Position numbers and translations under genes: made by a program. Of a DNA stretch of 64,000 nucleotides, positions 46,001 to 52,769 are shown piece after piece. Position 1 is the stretch's first letter, and every line of letters starts with the position of its first letter. The stretch spans positions 151,001 through 215,000 of the forward strand of contig CAUJNA010003803.1 of NCBI GenBank assembly GCA_963377175.1, written 5' to 3'. The notes under the pieces are model-generated. The model was not told the DNA's origin. It was given only the letters and a program-made list of their open reading frames with translations, and made no database searches. This DNA is from Effrenium voratum. Its lineage: Eukaryota > Sar > Dinophyceae > Suessiales > Symbiodiniaceae.

Positions 46001-49000
46001 AATGGGCTTGTCTCAAAATGAAATGAAGACCCCCCCCTGGCTTTTGCTTGGGCCAGAGATACCCTCCAAGACGGAAAAGCGCCCACGCTTCCGCCAAAGG
46101 AAAGGAGTCGATTCCAAGCCGTTTCCCGAGCCGTTTCCCGGGCCAGAGTTTCAGAATGGCTCACAAGTCTTCCCCAGAATTGGCTTCCCCATTTTTTCGA
46201 TTTTTTTGCTTTTTTGGGGTTCCTTTTTGTTTTCTACTCACCAGGCAAAAAAATACATATGTTTCTGCTGGGGTCCTAATTCCAGCCTAGAAATGATCCC
46301 TTGGCTTTCAAGGGCCCAACTTTCCCCAAAGAGGGACACCCTGAAGAAAACGACCTTTTTTCCCGGGAAAATCCGAGCAGTAGTTTGACCCCAGCGCGAT
46401 AGACTGACCCCCCTTCCCCACGTAGAACGAGCGACAAAAAGTCGCTTATTCATTCGCCCCGAAATCCGGTTTTTTCTGAGGGCTGCAGTGAACAGAGAGC
46501 GGAAGCACATGCTCAAGGCCGTGGATGCTGGGGCCCGAGCTTCCCCAAAAGGAGACGTAGCTTGGATTCTTAAAAATGGAATCGATGGAAGAAGGCCTCC
46601 AAGGGGCGATGTGTAGCCTATGATCTGGACGAATTCCAACGGGCCTTTCAGGGGGTAAAACGAGCTTGAGTGTGAGGAAGGTCCTTTGGGTAAACTTGTC
46701 TTCAGTTTGGAAATTAGAGTATTTTGTCTAGAAAAAGGTCCCGCGCGAAATGCGGCCCCAAGGCGTTCGGGTTGATGCGGGCTTGCCGCAGCCCACGTTC
46801 GATCGGGTTCGCACATGGTTCGTGGACCAAACTCCCCATGTCAATGATGTCCACCCAAGCCAGTGGTTGAGTGTTTGGAAGGGAGCCGTTCTGGGGGCTG
46901 CCAAAGCCAACCAGCAGGAGTTTCAAATGGCAAGAGGAATGACGCAGCAGTGCGGCAGGCCGACTTGCCACCGAAAGGGCTCGGGCACGCAAAGTCGTTT
47001 TCGAGAAATCGGCGCTGGATTCTTGGGGACCCATTGTTCCACCAAGCACTCGTATTCCGGATGGTGTTGAAAAAGAAATTAAGGAAACCATGTTTGGGAC
47101 CTTGAGGGCTTATTTGGGCTCCCTCCCCCCATGGGTGCATGCCGTGTCCCGTTCTCTAAATGCTGAGGACGGAGCCCTGCGGTACCACTCAGAGCTGGAA
47201 AAGGCGTCCTCCCACCAGCAGGCCGGGGGGCTTCGGTTCGCTGGTTTTTCCGGAGGCGCGATTCCTGGCTCATGATTTCGAGTGGTCGCCACAATGATGG
47301 AACTTCACGAAAAGTGTGTCTAAATAACCCGAAGACTCATGGCTGTCCCGGTTCTTTCCTAACTTCCAGTGGTTGCATATCCTTTTGCCCTTTTGAACAT
47401 TTTGGGAGGGGCAACCTCCTTGAAAATCAACTAGCCCAAGCATCATTGGACCCTCCATTGAACGGTCAGGACCTCCATAGGTTTTGGACCTTAAAAAGGG
47501 CCGCCCCGTTCGATGCTTAGGGTCGGAGGTCACCCTTCCCTGTGTCAGACTCATTCCTTTTGCCAAAGGAATCAAGTGCCAAAAAGTCCGCTACCCCTTT
47601 TTCCCCATGAAAGTCAACCAACAGGAGTGCCCAAACTTTTCCCAACAAAAATGCACGTGGGGGGCGGGAGTGGGACTTGATTCACTCCGGAGCCGATTTC
47701 AGGCGCTGGAGAAGGAGAAGGAGCTTCTGAAGCCAAGCCCTCGGGTGATTCGGAGGAAGTTGGTTCCTGGTACCCTCCCACCAATGAACATGGACTTCAC
47801 CGTTCTTGGGTTCTTCTTCTTTCATTTGGTTCTGGTTCATTTTTTGGTAGGGGGCAGCAACCATCGTCCGTATTTTTTGCCATACCAAGAGGTGTGCAGC
47901 GGAACCGGACAGGGTGTCCCTTGAAAAAAACAAATGGTCCAAGCCAGGCCCCCGAAAGGTCAGCTTCCATGTCAATTGGTGGAGGGTAGCCACTTTTGAT
48001 AGCAGGCACCCGGCCCAGGATGCGATTTATGTCAGGAACCCATGGTTGCCACAAAAGAAGGAACCAGATTCCAATCTCACAAACCAAAAGGAATGTGGGT
48101 TTGTTTTTGCTTTGAGGGTACCCCTTTTTTGTGGTTTGGAAGGGACACCAGGGGGAACACCTTAGTTTTTGGGGTTTGCTAAAAAGAAACACTCATTTAG
48201 AGGAGCCTGGAGTCCGCTGAACAGTAAGCCAGCGCGTGAACAATGCCAAATCCCACCAAAAACCTGTTCACAAGAAACAGGGGTTCAAATCCCACCGCCA
48301 ATGCAGACCACCAATTAGGGAGTATCGAATTTACCACGGGACCCGTTTTCCACTCTAAGACCAAAGGGGTCGAAAATCGAGCCATTGGTTGCCAGGTATT
48401 TGCTATGCGTGAGAGCTCGGGACTCCTCATGGTCATTTAGGCAGTGCTTTAATTTCTTTTTTCGAGAATGCCCTGGTTTTTTTTTACGGGAAACACCGAA
48501 AGGAAACCCGAAAGCCGGGCCTTCGGAAATGGACCGGATTTCTTCCTATGAAAAATAACACTTTATTCCGTTCTTCGTTCTTAAAAGGTTTCTTTTCGGT
48601 TTCGAAAAGGGATTCTTATTCGCACCCGTTGTGTTCCTACTGTGGATGGACGAAATCCATTTCGCACCACCTCGGGAACCCTGGTTTCGGAGGATTCCCC
48701 AACGTAATCACCAAATAGTTGTCTCAACCATGGTTTCCAAGTGGTGCGGTTTATGGATTTCGCAACCATCCACGGTATTAAAGGGTTTCTTTGAGCAACA
48801 TCCCTTGGGCTTTGAGTCCTTTGGCTCTGTAAGCTCGGGGGAGCCAATGGGACTGGACGGGTACGCCTCTCAGTCAGCTCGGAGGATTTCGGGGGTGTTT
48901 TTTTTTTTTTTTCCCCCGGTGTCAGTTTCTTTGGAGTTTTGAAGTACCCCTTCTGCTTTTCGCAACTCAACGTTGAGTCCTCAAATTGCTTCTCTTCGCA

Positions 49001-52000
49001 AGTCGGGACGGCTTCTTTAACCATTTTTTCTCGCGCCCCGATCAATTCCTTTGGGTCTCCCTCTGTCAAACAGCCCCTTCTGAGGGTGTAGCCTAAAACA
49101 AAACCAGTTGTCATGTTGCGGCTGGTAAGGTAAGATCCGGGGCCGTTCTCTGAATCTGCCGAGGTCTTGTTCAGATATTACATGCGGAAATTTGGTGATT
49201 TACCGCAAAACGCAATGGTTTCGTAGTTGAGAATGGTTGTTTCACGATTTGCTTGCAATACTTGGGGAATCCACCGTATCATCAAACTGGTGCCATGTTG
49301 ATCCAAGACACATCGCTCGTCACCTGCATGAGGCCTTGTTGAGCCTGCGTATTCATGCAACAAGTCGATCCATAGATTTGGCTTCGCCGCGCGAACCGGC
49401 GTTGAGGTTTTTGGCACGTTGAGGTTTTTGGCACGTTCTGAAAGAATGTGTAAGTGCAAAAAACATCAAGGCAGATTCAAGCGGCGGCCTAGAAACAAAC
49501 CCTCCCCAGCACTGAGGGCGGCGCTTTTGTTCATGCTTTCTAAGGGTTTAAAGATGGCAACGCAGCCCACAGATCCTTGCCTGCGTTCATGCGCCATTGC
49601 CATGAAAAAACGTATTCATGAAGAGCTGGATTCACCAGCTTGCTTCCCACATGTTTTGCCTGAACTTCTCGCGGCAAGTATTCTTTTAATCGACGCCAGC
49701 ATGAGTCCAGAGCCTGCGTTCCAGCGACTTTTGTGCGGCCTCCCGTGCAGAAATGGCAGCTGAACTCCATAAGGCAATGTCGAACCTGGAAGAACTCAAG
49801 ACCTGCGTCTTCACATGCACTGCGCCAGCTGCGAGCACCATCCCCGTAGACAGTGGCCCCTGGCCTGACTTTGGAAATCAAGTCAGAAGACATCACATCT
49901 AAACTGCTTTCGGTAGGTGGCCTTGCCGATGGCTTCAACAACACGTATGGCAAAGGTGACATCAGAATCTTGCCAGTAGAGCCGCGTTCTTTGGCTCCTC
50001 CGATTCTGACGTGCACATCAAACCATGGTGGCAGAGCCTGCTGTCCATGCCGTTCCTGCCAAGCCCGAATAGGGACAGCCCAAGATGGATTCGATTTGCT
50101 TATGTGCAGTTTTCTGATTGTTGTTGCGTCCACTTCTATCTGGCCCTTGAGGCGCAACTGCTCCAGCTGAAGTCTGCCTTGGCGGGCTTCTAAGCCCCGA
50201 AGCTTTTGAAAAACCAGAATGCACAGGTGCTCATTGATCTTGGCAATCTTGGCCGGCTTGCTTGGCCGAGGATTGGTTTCTGAAAAGTAGCTGATCACTA
50301 TGATGAAGAGATGCAAAGGCGTCAATGCGCGGTTGTGCTTCTCCACACCATCTCTGTTCAGCCAGTTGTTGCAGCTTAAGACATTGATTCTGCTCCGGCA
50401 GTCCTCGTTTGTGCAATGCCAATACAGCTGCTGGGAAACAATGTCTTTGCGCGGATAAGGGCCGCAGAGGTAGCCATGACATGAGTCACATCTGGCAGGC
50501 CGCTGCAGCAAACGCGAAGCCAGCAAATGCTTCAGAGCTTCTTCATTCGTCACTCCTGCAACTTGCGGTCCAGACCACTGCCGGTCACGTCTGTCGCCAG
50601 CACCCAGAACATCGCCGCTATATTCCTTTCGCCTAGTAGACTTGGAAGCAGCAGGCCGCTTCATGGCTGGCTTTTTCACTTTTCTGAGCGCAGCAAAGCC
50701 TGTTCCTCTGCAAGTTCGTGACTTCCCTCTAGAAGCAGAGCCATTCGCGCCCTTCTTCAAAGCGCGATATTCCGCCGCTCCTTGAATCTGGCAAGTCAAG
50801 TAATTATGCCCCTGCCGGCCGCATAAGCGGCAACCGGGCATGGCAAAACTGGGAAGCCAAAAGGCTGCAGAATGCGGTCTTCTAACCAACCTGTCAAGAC
50901 CTAGCCAAATCATGACCTAGCCACTGCAAAGACCTTGCAACTTGTCAACCTTGAAAAAGCCGAATAGCATGATGGCTTTTTATCTCTTCACTATTGCAAT
51001 GGTTTGTTGCCTCCGGATTAGGTCGTCTGTTGCGACCGAAAAAACTCAAGCCACTCCACTGCGTTAGCCACAAGCTGCTGACGGTCTACTGCTGCTTCAT
51101 CCCAAGCCTCAGCAAGGCAAACTGCTTGGTCAGCCTGCCGAAAATAGATCATGCCGATGCTGGCGTAGCTGCCAATGCACTCTTCCACCATTGGCTGCTC
51201 AAACGGCAGCACAGACTGCAGCTCAGCTATAGCAACCCACGGAGTGCCACCGCGGCTGAGGCTTGTCAATGCGGACCACATGATGTCCATTGGTTCTGCT
51301 TCTGGGTTCTGCATCTTCAAGCATAGCTCAGCCCGCAAGCGATCTTGGAAGGTTGGCCCTGCTGCGCTGGAAGAAGCAAAGTCATGCATTGTAGCTTGCT
51401 TCCTTCGCCTGTCTTCCCAGCGTCTGTTCGCCCGAAACTCTTCTAGATCAGCCCGAGCCACCGGATACCAATAGCTCCTGTTGGCAGACAGCGCCAGCGC
51501 AGCATCGATCTTGCTCTGCCACGTGTGTGCTAGATCAAAGCGACCCACTTCTTGCCAGTGCTGTGCTTCCGCGCGGGCAAGCTTGACAAGCGCCTGCTCT
51601 GCGCGAGCTCTCATCCCACGCAGAGTGCGGGCTGCACTGCTGAAGCCTGCTGCTTCAATGACACGAGCACACCACGTTGCACAGTGTGGCCAATCATTGG
51701 GCATGATGAGATATGGCCCAGGTCGAAGGTGCAAGCTCCTATTGTGAGCCATTGCTGGCAGCTCCTCACAGCCCAGTTCCACAGCAATGCGTGCGGCCAC
51801 AGCGCCCGCAGCAAAAGGCACCACTGGCTGCACTGGTTGCTCTGGGGCCACGCTGCCAGCTCGTGAAGACGATGGCTCATGCGGAAGCCTCAAATGCCAA
51901 TTTCGGGAGATTTAAAGCACATAAAAACCAAAAACAAAAAAACAAAACAAAACAAAACCTGGGTTTTCAAACTAGCTGCCAATAGTTTCCCAGAAACGGT

Positions 52001-52769
52001 GTTCCTGGCGATCTCAAATCAATCGGTGAAAGCATCTGCAGGCTCATGGCATCTGATCGAACGGACAACGGAGACTCGGCCGCAGTTTTGCGGCGCTTCT
52101 GCGGCGTGCATGGCACTTCCATGGAAAACCTGGAAAATTCGACAGCCTGCTTAAGACTCTGAGCCCGGATCAAAGCAGTGAACGCTTACCAGACATGGAT
52201 GCTTACCAGACATGGATGCTTATCAGCCCCCCCCCCCGAACCCCCCCCCCCAACCCCCCCCCCACGCTGAAATGCAAGGAAAAACCAAGTGATTCATGCA
52301 AAAGTGTCAAAAACGGCTCAAAACTCCAGCGCCGGTTCCAACGGCGTACGCATAGATTTGGACCTGGAAAGCAGCGGGATGATGTCAGGGTGCCAATCCA
52401 ATCTTTGCGTTTTTGGCTGGCTCACTTGTATTCCCCCAAGTCACCCAATCTTGTTGCATTGTTGGGATGCGGGTTTGGTTGCTACTGGAGTTGGTGATCA
52501 ACCTCCATTTTTGCAATTGCAGCATCCGACCTGAGGCTTCTTTCCCGTTTTTCCCCGAGCGGGGCCCGTTTTGACCTCGACCCGCCCATTTTGGCCCCTA
52601 AAAAGAAGAGCGGCGCGGGGCGTGGGGCAGCCCAGGTCCGTGGGGCGTGGCCCGAACTCGGCCGTTGCCCGAGTGCCCCCGCCCGAGGTTCGAGAAGGCG
52701 GTGGGCATCGACACCCGGAGCCGGGTGGTGGGGGCCTGCTTCGACCAGGAGCTGCAGGACCGGGCCTAG
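34170..52769 (+). CDS. CWC21-like: CWC21/SRRM2-like (cwf21-domain) spliceosomal protein gene, nine micro-exons
   Basis: This is the locus-level entry. Joined exons: 34170-34213, 41349-41399, 42951-42998, 43720-43746, 45230-45270, 46481-46517, 47168-47203, 47703-47732 (or 47744) and 52698-52769. The product of about 128 residues carries the SRm300/Cwc21 signature TPKGSGTNG, a linker, the cwf21 helical hairpin (HEQKRK, then ENELLKLE, DELLAAGMPDDEV and VNRERKHML) and the tail AVGID...VVGACFDQEL, then TAG. From memory of human SRRM2, HERKRRVE..., the G-x5-I/V turn and AAFGIS...FD align without gaps. Known role: Cwc21/SRm300 binds Prp8 and Snu114 near the 5' splice site in the activated spliceosome. 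The initiating exon is not found. Exons are 27-72 nt and introns 0.5-7.1 kb. The last intron carries an antisense transposase. Expression is inferred, not shown. Confidence 0.8.
34214..36291. other. Intron 1 of the CWC21-like gene, left part
   Basis: No exon recognised. It includes a tandem pair of the GGTACCC dispersed repeat at 35811-35921 and a family-A fragment near 35366-35375. Confidence 0.5.
35811..35921. repeat. Dispersed 'TTTGGTTTCCCTTT...GGGTACCCTCA' repeat, tandem pair
   Basis: Two ~52 bp copies lie back to back: CCTTTTGGTTTCCCTTTTTA then AAAAAAGGGTACCCTGAAAA, and CCTTTTGGTTTCGCCTTTCA then AAAAAAGGGTACCCTCAGAA. Further copies lie near 26872, 28690, 45113, 57618 and 62125 on +, and near 48112 and 63397 on -. 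Confidence 0.75.
36292..40240. repeat. ~0.8 kb tandem segmental duplication, six units with microsatellite spacers
   Basis: Units begin near 36292, 37147, 37958, 38714, 39516 and 40080, each with 'CACTTGTTGCC' and mostly 'GAACCTGGTTGGCAATG'. Each continues with the same ~450 bp (GCATGCAACAGTGCGCTGTA, then GCGCACCAGACGGGTTGAAC and more) and ends in a T/G microsatellite. Units 2 and 4 share private variants (ACTAATTTTTGAACC, GTTGTTGCAGATCGG), and so do units 3 and 5 (ACTGAGTGTTGAACC). This implies a later ~1.57 kb two-unit duplication. The block lies inside intron 1 of the CWC21-like gene. Confidence 0.92.
36780..37145. repeat. GTGT / TTTG microsatellite within unit 1
   Basis: (GT)n then about 300 bp of (GTTT)n with GCTT and TTTTG slips. 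Equivalent tracts follow in units 2 to 5 at 37630-37953, 38455-38712, 39195-39513 and 39998-40065 with different lengths and motif orders. Confidence 0.95.
40474..40692. repeat. CTGC / CTGT / TCTG pyrimidine-rich microsatellite
   Basis: (CTGC)n, CTGTCTTT variants, (CTGT)n and a CTCTGT tail. Frames rich in Ser-Val-Cys-Leu are artefacts. Confidence 0.95.
40693..41348. other. Intron 1 of the CWC21-like gene, right part
   Basis: No exon recognised. A short tandem CCCCAC run (41241-41290) precedes the exon acceptor at 41347-41348. Confidence 0.45.
41349..41399 (+). CDS. CWC21-like: CWC21-like exon 2
   Basis: The acceptor TTCGCCAG is followed by GCG CAG ATG; the frame reads AQMGQSFKSMTGDGAIK, 17 codons, phase 0 to phase 0. 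The donor is ATCAAG|GCGCGG. Joined to the previous exon it gives TNGR-AQMGQSF, in register with TNGYVQRNLSF-type sequence after the family signature. The remainder (KSMTGDGAIK) is the variable linker before the cwf21 domain. Confidence 0.7.
41400..42950. other. Intron 2 of the CWC21-like gene
   Basis: Includes an (AT)n run (41541-41559) inside a ~55 bp direct repeat ('TTTTGGGGTGAGGT-CCCTTTTTGAA' at about 41508 and 41564), a T-rich run at 41843-41852, a family-A left end at 42176, and the duplicated segment at 42626-42900. Confidence 0.6.
42626..42900. repeat. Direct duplication flanking an inverted-repeat element
   Basis: An ~80 bp segment (GACGGAAAATCGTTCTTTGT, then CAGTCTTGGGCTTGTCTTTC) at 42628-42708 repeats at 42810-42893. 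Between them lies an element at 42712-42805 with inverted ends TCCCACTAACATGGCA and TGCCATGTTAGTGGGA (family D). Similar 'GTCAGTTGCCATGTTGG' follows the second copy. Confidence 0.8.
42951..42998 (+). CDS. CWC21-like: CWC21-like exon 3 (start of cwf21 domain)
   Basis: The acceptor GCCTTCAG is followed by GTG CGC AAG, reading VRKANNELLIHEQKRK, phase 0 to phase 0. The donor is CGGAAG|GCGATG. The family has ...KRPNPDILDHERKRR..., so N-x-E-L-L-I-H-E-x-K-R-K lines up exactly. Reading past the donor (AMMIAAGEVR) would break the register with the next exon, so homology selects this GC donor over the downstream GT at 43035. Confidence 0.85.
43393..43644 (-). CDS. Antisense ORF in intron 3, unrecognised
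   Basis: An 83-codon - strand frame reads natural-looking sequence (RRRKDQRRKQWEEKRRNVLE, then NAICINNRKHTSSRLPQEFE). The opposite strand is also open. I recognise no family. It could be a decayed insertion within the intron. Confidence 0.2.
   Translation of the reverse strand: MKVARRRKDQRRKQWEEKRRNVLEGKGWNPVNAICINNRKHTSSRLPQEFEAEAASKLFAPDTLLGPWLRFKTVSATEHRELV
43720..43746 (+). CDS. CWC21-like: CWC21-like exon 4 (27-nt micro-exon)
   Basis: The acceptor TTTGGCAG is followed by GTG GAG AAC GAG CTG CTC AAG TTA GAG, reading VENELLKLE. The donor is GAG|GCGTGC. It continues HEQKRK-VENELLKLE in register with HERKRR-VELRCLELE, the first long helix of the cwf21 domain. At nine codons it is the shortest exon of the gene. 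Confidence 0.85.
43747..45229. other. Intron 4 of the CWC21-like gene
   Basis: Contains a 169-codon - strand ORF (annotated separately) and a GGTACCC-type dispersed repeat copy at about 45113-45180 (CAAAACACCAAACAACGGGT, then ACCAACTCAAAAAACACACC). Confidence 0.5.
44370..44879 (-). CDS. Antisense 169-codon ORF in intron 4, unrecognised
   Basis: An ATG-start frame beginning MAMPSNRLSRNSSSTHRSQK, Ser/Thr/Arg-rich at the N-terminus and His-rich toward the C-terminus (HHLLARHS, HVAGTAGTHHLIADLLHR). No repeats explain its openness. No domain is recognised and no splice or promoter evidence exists. It may be a relic of an inserted gene or chance. Confidence 0.3.
   Translation of the reverse strand: MAMPSNRLSRNSSSTHRSQKAAGNNRVGEANQTKTPARWTPLSQLKPWKPQARPGTAKQLEAKSSALDSEEQPTLDNLRECRRNRLPVMATVPSTEHSYNPGCRSPGKTSEQSSLTTHLGDMSHHLLARHSVTRLFHSKHYASCVHVAGTAGTHHLIADLLHRITTFKR
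45230..45270 (+). CDS. CWC21-like: CWC21-like exon 5 (cwf21 turn)
   Basis: The acceptor CATTTCCAG is followed by GAC GAG CTT, reading DELLAAGMPDDEV plus the first two bases of a Gln codon. The donor is GTACA|GCCCGC (GC type, phase 2). An internal GAA|GTACAG looks like a better GT donor, but using it would drop two residues. With the GC donor, DELLAAGMPDDEVQAAV aligns without gaps to EMMEEQGYEEQQIQEKV of human SRRM2. The choice rests on homology. Confidence 0.8.
45271..46480. other. Intron 5 of the CWC21-like gene
   Basis: Contains a (CT)n run (about 45950-45994). No exon recognised. Confidence 0.5.
46481..46517 (+). CDS. CWC21-like: CWC21-like exon 6
   Basis: The acceptor TTTCTGAG is followed by G GCT GCA GTG; the G completes Gln from exon 5 and the frame reads AAVNRERKHMLK. 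The donor is CTCAAG|GCCGTG. V-x3-R-x3-L fits the second helix of the cwf21 domain (KVATFRLMLL in human SRRM2, as I recall it). Reading on would give AVDAGARA, so a longer exon is possible. Confidence 0.75.
46518..47167. other. Intron 6 of the CWC21-like gene, with an open frame
   Basis: A + frame at 46750-47070 reads unusually protein-like sequence (GLPQPTFDRVRTWFVDQTPH, then NDVHPSQWLSVWKGAVLGAA) but has no matching acceptor/donor pair I trust and no known domain. It may be a relic of an inserted gene. Confidence 0.35.
47168..47203 (+). CDS. CWC21-like: CWC21-like exon 7
   Basis: The acceptor ATGCTGAG is followed by GAC GGA GCC, reading DGALRYHSELEK, phase 0 to phase 0. The donor is GAAAAG|GCGTCC. 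It lies where the family has THQLAELNEKK before the AAFGI tail. With exons 8 and 9, YHSELEKALEKEKELLKAVG matches THQLAELNEKKNERLRAAFG in length, with His, Gly and several charged residues kept. Confidence 0.65.
47703..47732 (+). CDS. CWC21-like: CWC21-like exon 8 (3' end uncertain)
   Basis: The acceptor CCGATTTCAG is followed by GCG CTG GAG, reading ALEKEKELLK. Homology wants the join right after this Lys (ELLK-AVGI versus ERLR-AAFGI), but the next bases are CCAAGC, not GT, GC or GA. A GT donor in the same phase lies at 47745 (CCTCGG|GTGATT), which would add PSPR. I give the homology end and note the alternative. Confidence 0.65.
47745..49539. other. Intron 8 of the CWC21-like gene, left part
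   Basis: Holds a reverse copy of the GGTACCC repeat (about 48112-48160), a family-A element, and a 177-codon - strand frame (48581-49114) that overlaps that element. A tandem 'GTTGAGGTTTTTGGCAC' pair sits at 49402-49436, just past the transposase stop codon. No element end could be fixed. Confidence 0.5.
48638..48777. mobile_element. Short inverted-repeat element, family A
   Basis: TACTGTGGATGGACGAAATC on the left; GGATTTCGCAACCATCCACG then GTA on the right. It is 140 bp, with inner 'CATGGTTTCCAAGTGGTGC' as in the copy at 20548. Confidence 0.85.
49540..50913 (-). CDS. ISXO2/IS1595-like transposase with N-terminal CCHC zinc knuckle
   Basis: 457 codons from an ATG; the Met at residue 25, just before the knuckle, is another plausible start. 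In order: a CCHC zinc knuckle (C28, C31, H36, C41); a Lys/Arg-rich probable nuclear-localisation stretch (residues 77-96); a zinc ribbon (C142, C145, C167, C172) like the one before IS1595-family catalytic domains; and the RNase-H-like DDE core. Candidate catalytic sites are D262 (IEVDATTI), D358 (VYGDGA), H379 (VRHCLMEF) and D403 (ALDSCWRRLK), where the family usually has Glu or Asn. A C-terminal HEYVFSWQWR segment matches the 'Y-L-x-E-F-x-F-R-x-x-R' end of the ISXO2 domain. In eukaryotes such transposases define the Merlin superfamily. It would cut and insert the element's DNA in the nucleus. No stop or frameshift is seen, so it may be active if the D403 change is tolerated. Confidence 0.85.
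   Translation of the reverse strand: MIWLGLDRLVRRPHSAAFWLPSFAMPGCRLCGRQGHNYLTCQIQGAAEYRALKKGANGSASRGKSRTCRGTGFAALRKVKKPAMKRPAASKSTRRKEYSGDVLGAGDRRDRQWSGPQVAGVTNEEALKHLLASRLLQRPARCDSCHGYLCGPYPRKDIVSQQLYWHCTNEDCRSRINVLSCNNWLNRDGVEKHNRALTPLHLFIIVISYFSETNPRPSKPAKIAKINEHLCILVFQKLRGLEARQGRLQLEQLRLKGQIEVDATTIRKLHISKSNPSWAVPIRAWQERHGQQALPPWFDVHVRIGGAKERGSTGKILMSPLPYVLLKPSARPPTESSLDVMSSDLISKVRPGATVYGDGARSWRSACEDAGLEFFQVRHCLMEFSCHFCTGGRTKVAGTQALDSCWRRLKEYLPREVQAKHVGSKLVNPALHEYVFSWQWRMNAGKDLWAALPSLNP
51018..51893 (-). CDS. Unrecognised 291-codon ORF upstream of the transposase
   Basis: Open from 51893 to TAA at 51018. The first codon is TTG; the first ATG in frame is residue 48 (MAHNRSLHLRPG). Alternatively the frame is entered from an upstream exon, because TTTGAG|GCTTCC sits at its start. 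The middle is Ala/Arg-rich and helical. The C-terminal ~85 residues (MWSALTSLSRGGTPWVAIAE, then QPMVEECIGSYASIGMIYFR) have the helix-helix-helix-strand look of a winged-helix domain. That is my inference, not a family match. It is on the same strand as the transposase with a 104 bp gap and in another frame. It could be an accessory DNA-binding protein of the element, or a host gene fragment. Confidence 0.5.
   Translation of the reverse strand: MRLPHEPSSSRAGSVAPEQPVQPVVPFAAGAVAARIAVELGCEELPAMAHNRSLHLRPGPYLIMPNDWPHCATWCARVIEAAGFSSAARTLRGMRARAEQALVKLARAEAQHWQEVGRFDLAHTWQSKIDAALALSANRSYWYPVARADLEEFRANRRWEDRRRKQATMHDFASSSAAGPTFQDRLRAELCLKMQNPEAEPMDIMWSALTSLSRGGTPWVAIAELQSVLPFEQPMVEECIGSYASIGMIYFRQADQAVCLAEAWDEAAVDRQQLVANAVEWLEFFRSQQTT
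51894..52697. other. Intron 8 of the CWC21-like gene, right part
   Basis: Holds an (AAAAC)n run (51929-51958), a tandem 'TTACCAGACATGGATGC' pair (52187-52219) and C-rich runs (52226-52263). No exon recognised until the acceptor at 52696-52697. Confidence 0.5.
52698..52769 (+). CDS. CWC21-like: CWC21-like terminal exon
   Basis: The acceptor TTCGAGAAG is followed by GCG GTG GGC ATC GAC, reading AVGIDTRSRVVGACFDQEL, then QDRA and TAG at 52767-52769. This matches the conserved tail after the cwf21 domain in SRRM2-type proteins (A-x-F-G-I-S...V-x-G-x-x-F-D). The human protein then runs into a long RS domain. Here it stops four residues after FDQEL, so this is a short Cwc21-like form without an RS tail. 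Confidence 0.8.
   Translation, partial: AVGIDTRSRVVGACFDQELQDRA

Larger units (their letters stand above)
49540..51893 (-). mobile_element. Two-ORF ISXO2/IS1595-like (Merlin-type) transposon body, ends not located
   Basis: Two collinear - strand ORFs (an unrecognised 291-codon ORF, then a 457-codon transposase) lie 104 bp apart inside intron 8 of the + strand CWC21-like gene. Both are free of stops and of the micro-exon structure that surrounds them, so the block looks recently inserted. I searched both flanks by eye for terminal inverted repeats and target duplications and found none I would defend. The true element may extend several hundred bases beyond either ORF. That both ORFs belong to one element is inferred from strand and spacing only. 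Confidence 0.55.

Noticed and set aside
48240..48330. tRNA-like B box (GGGTTCAAATCCC)
   Set aside because: No matching A box, no acceptor-stem partner for the 3' side and no anticodon arm could be drawn.
48581..49114. 177-codon - strand ORF with a protein-like N-terminal half
   Set aside because: Its C-terminal half is translated from the family-A element at 48638-48777, and no domain is recognisable.
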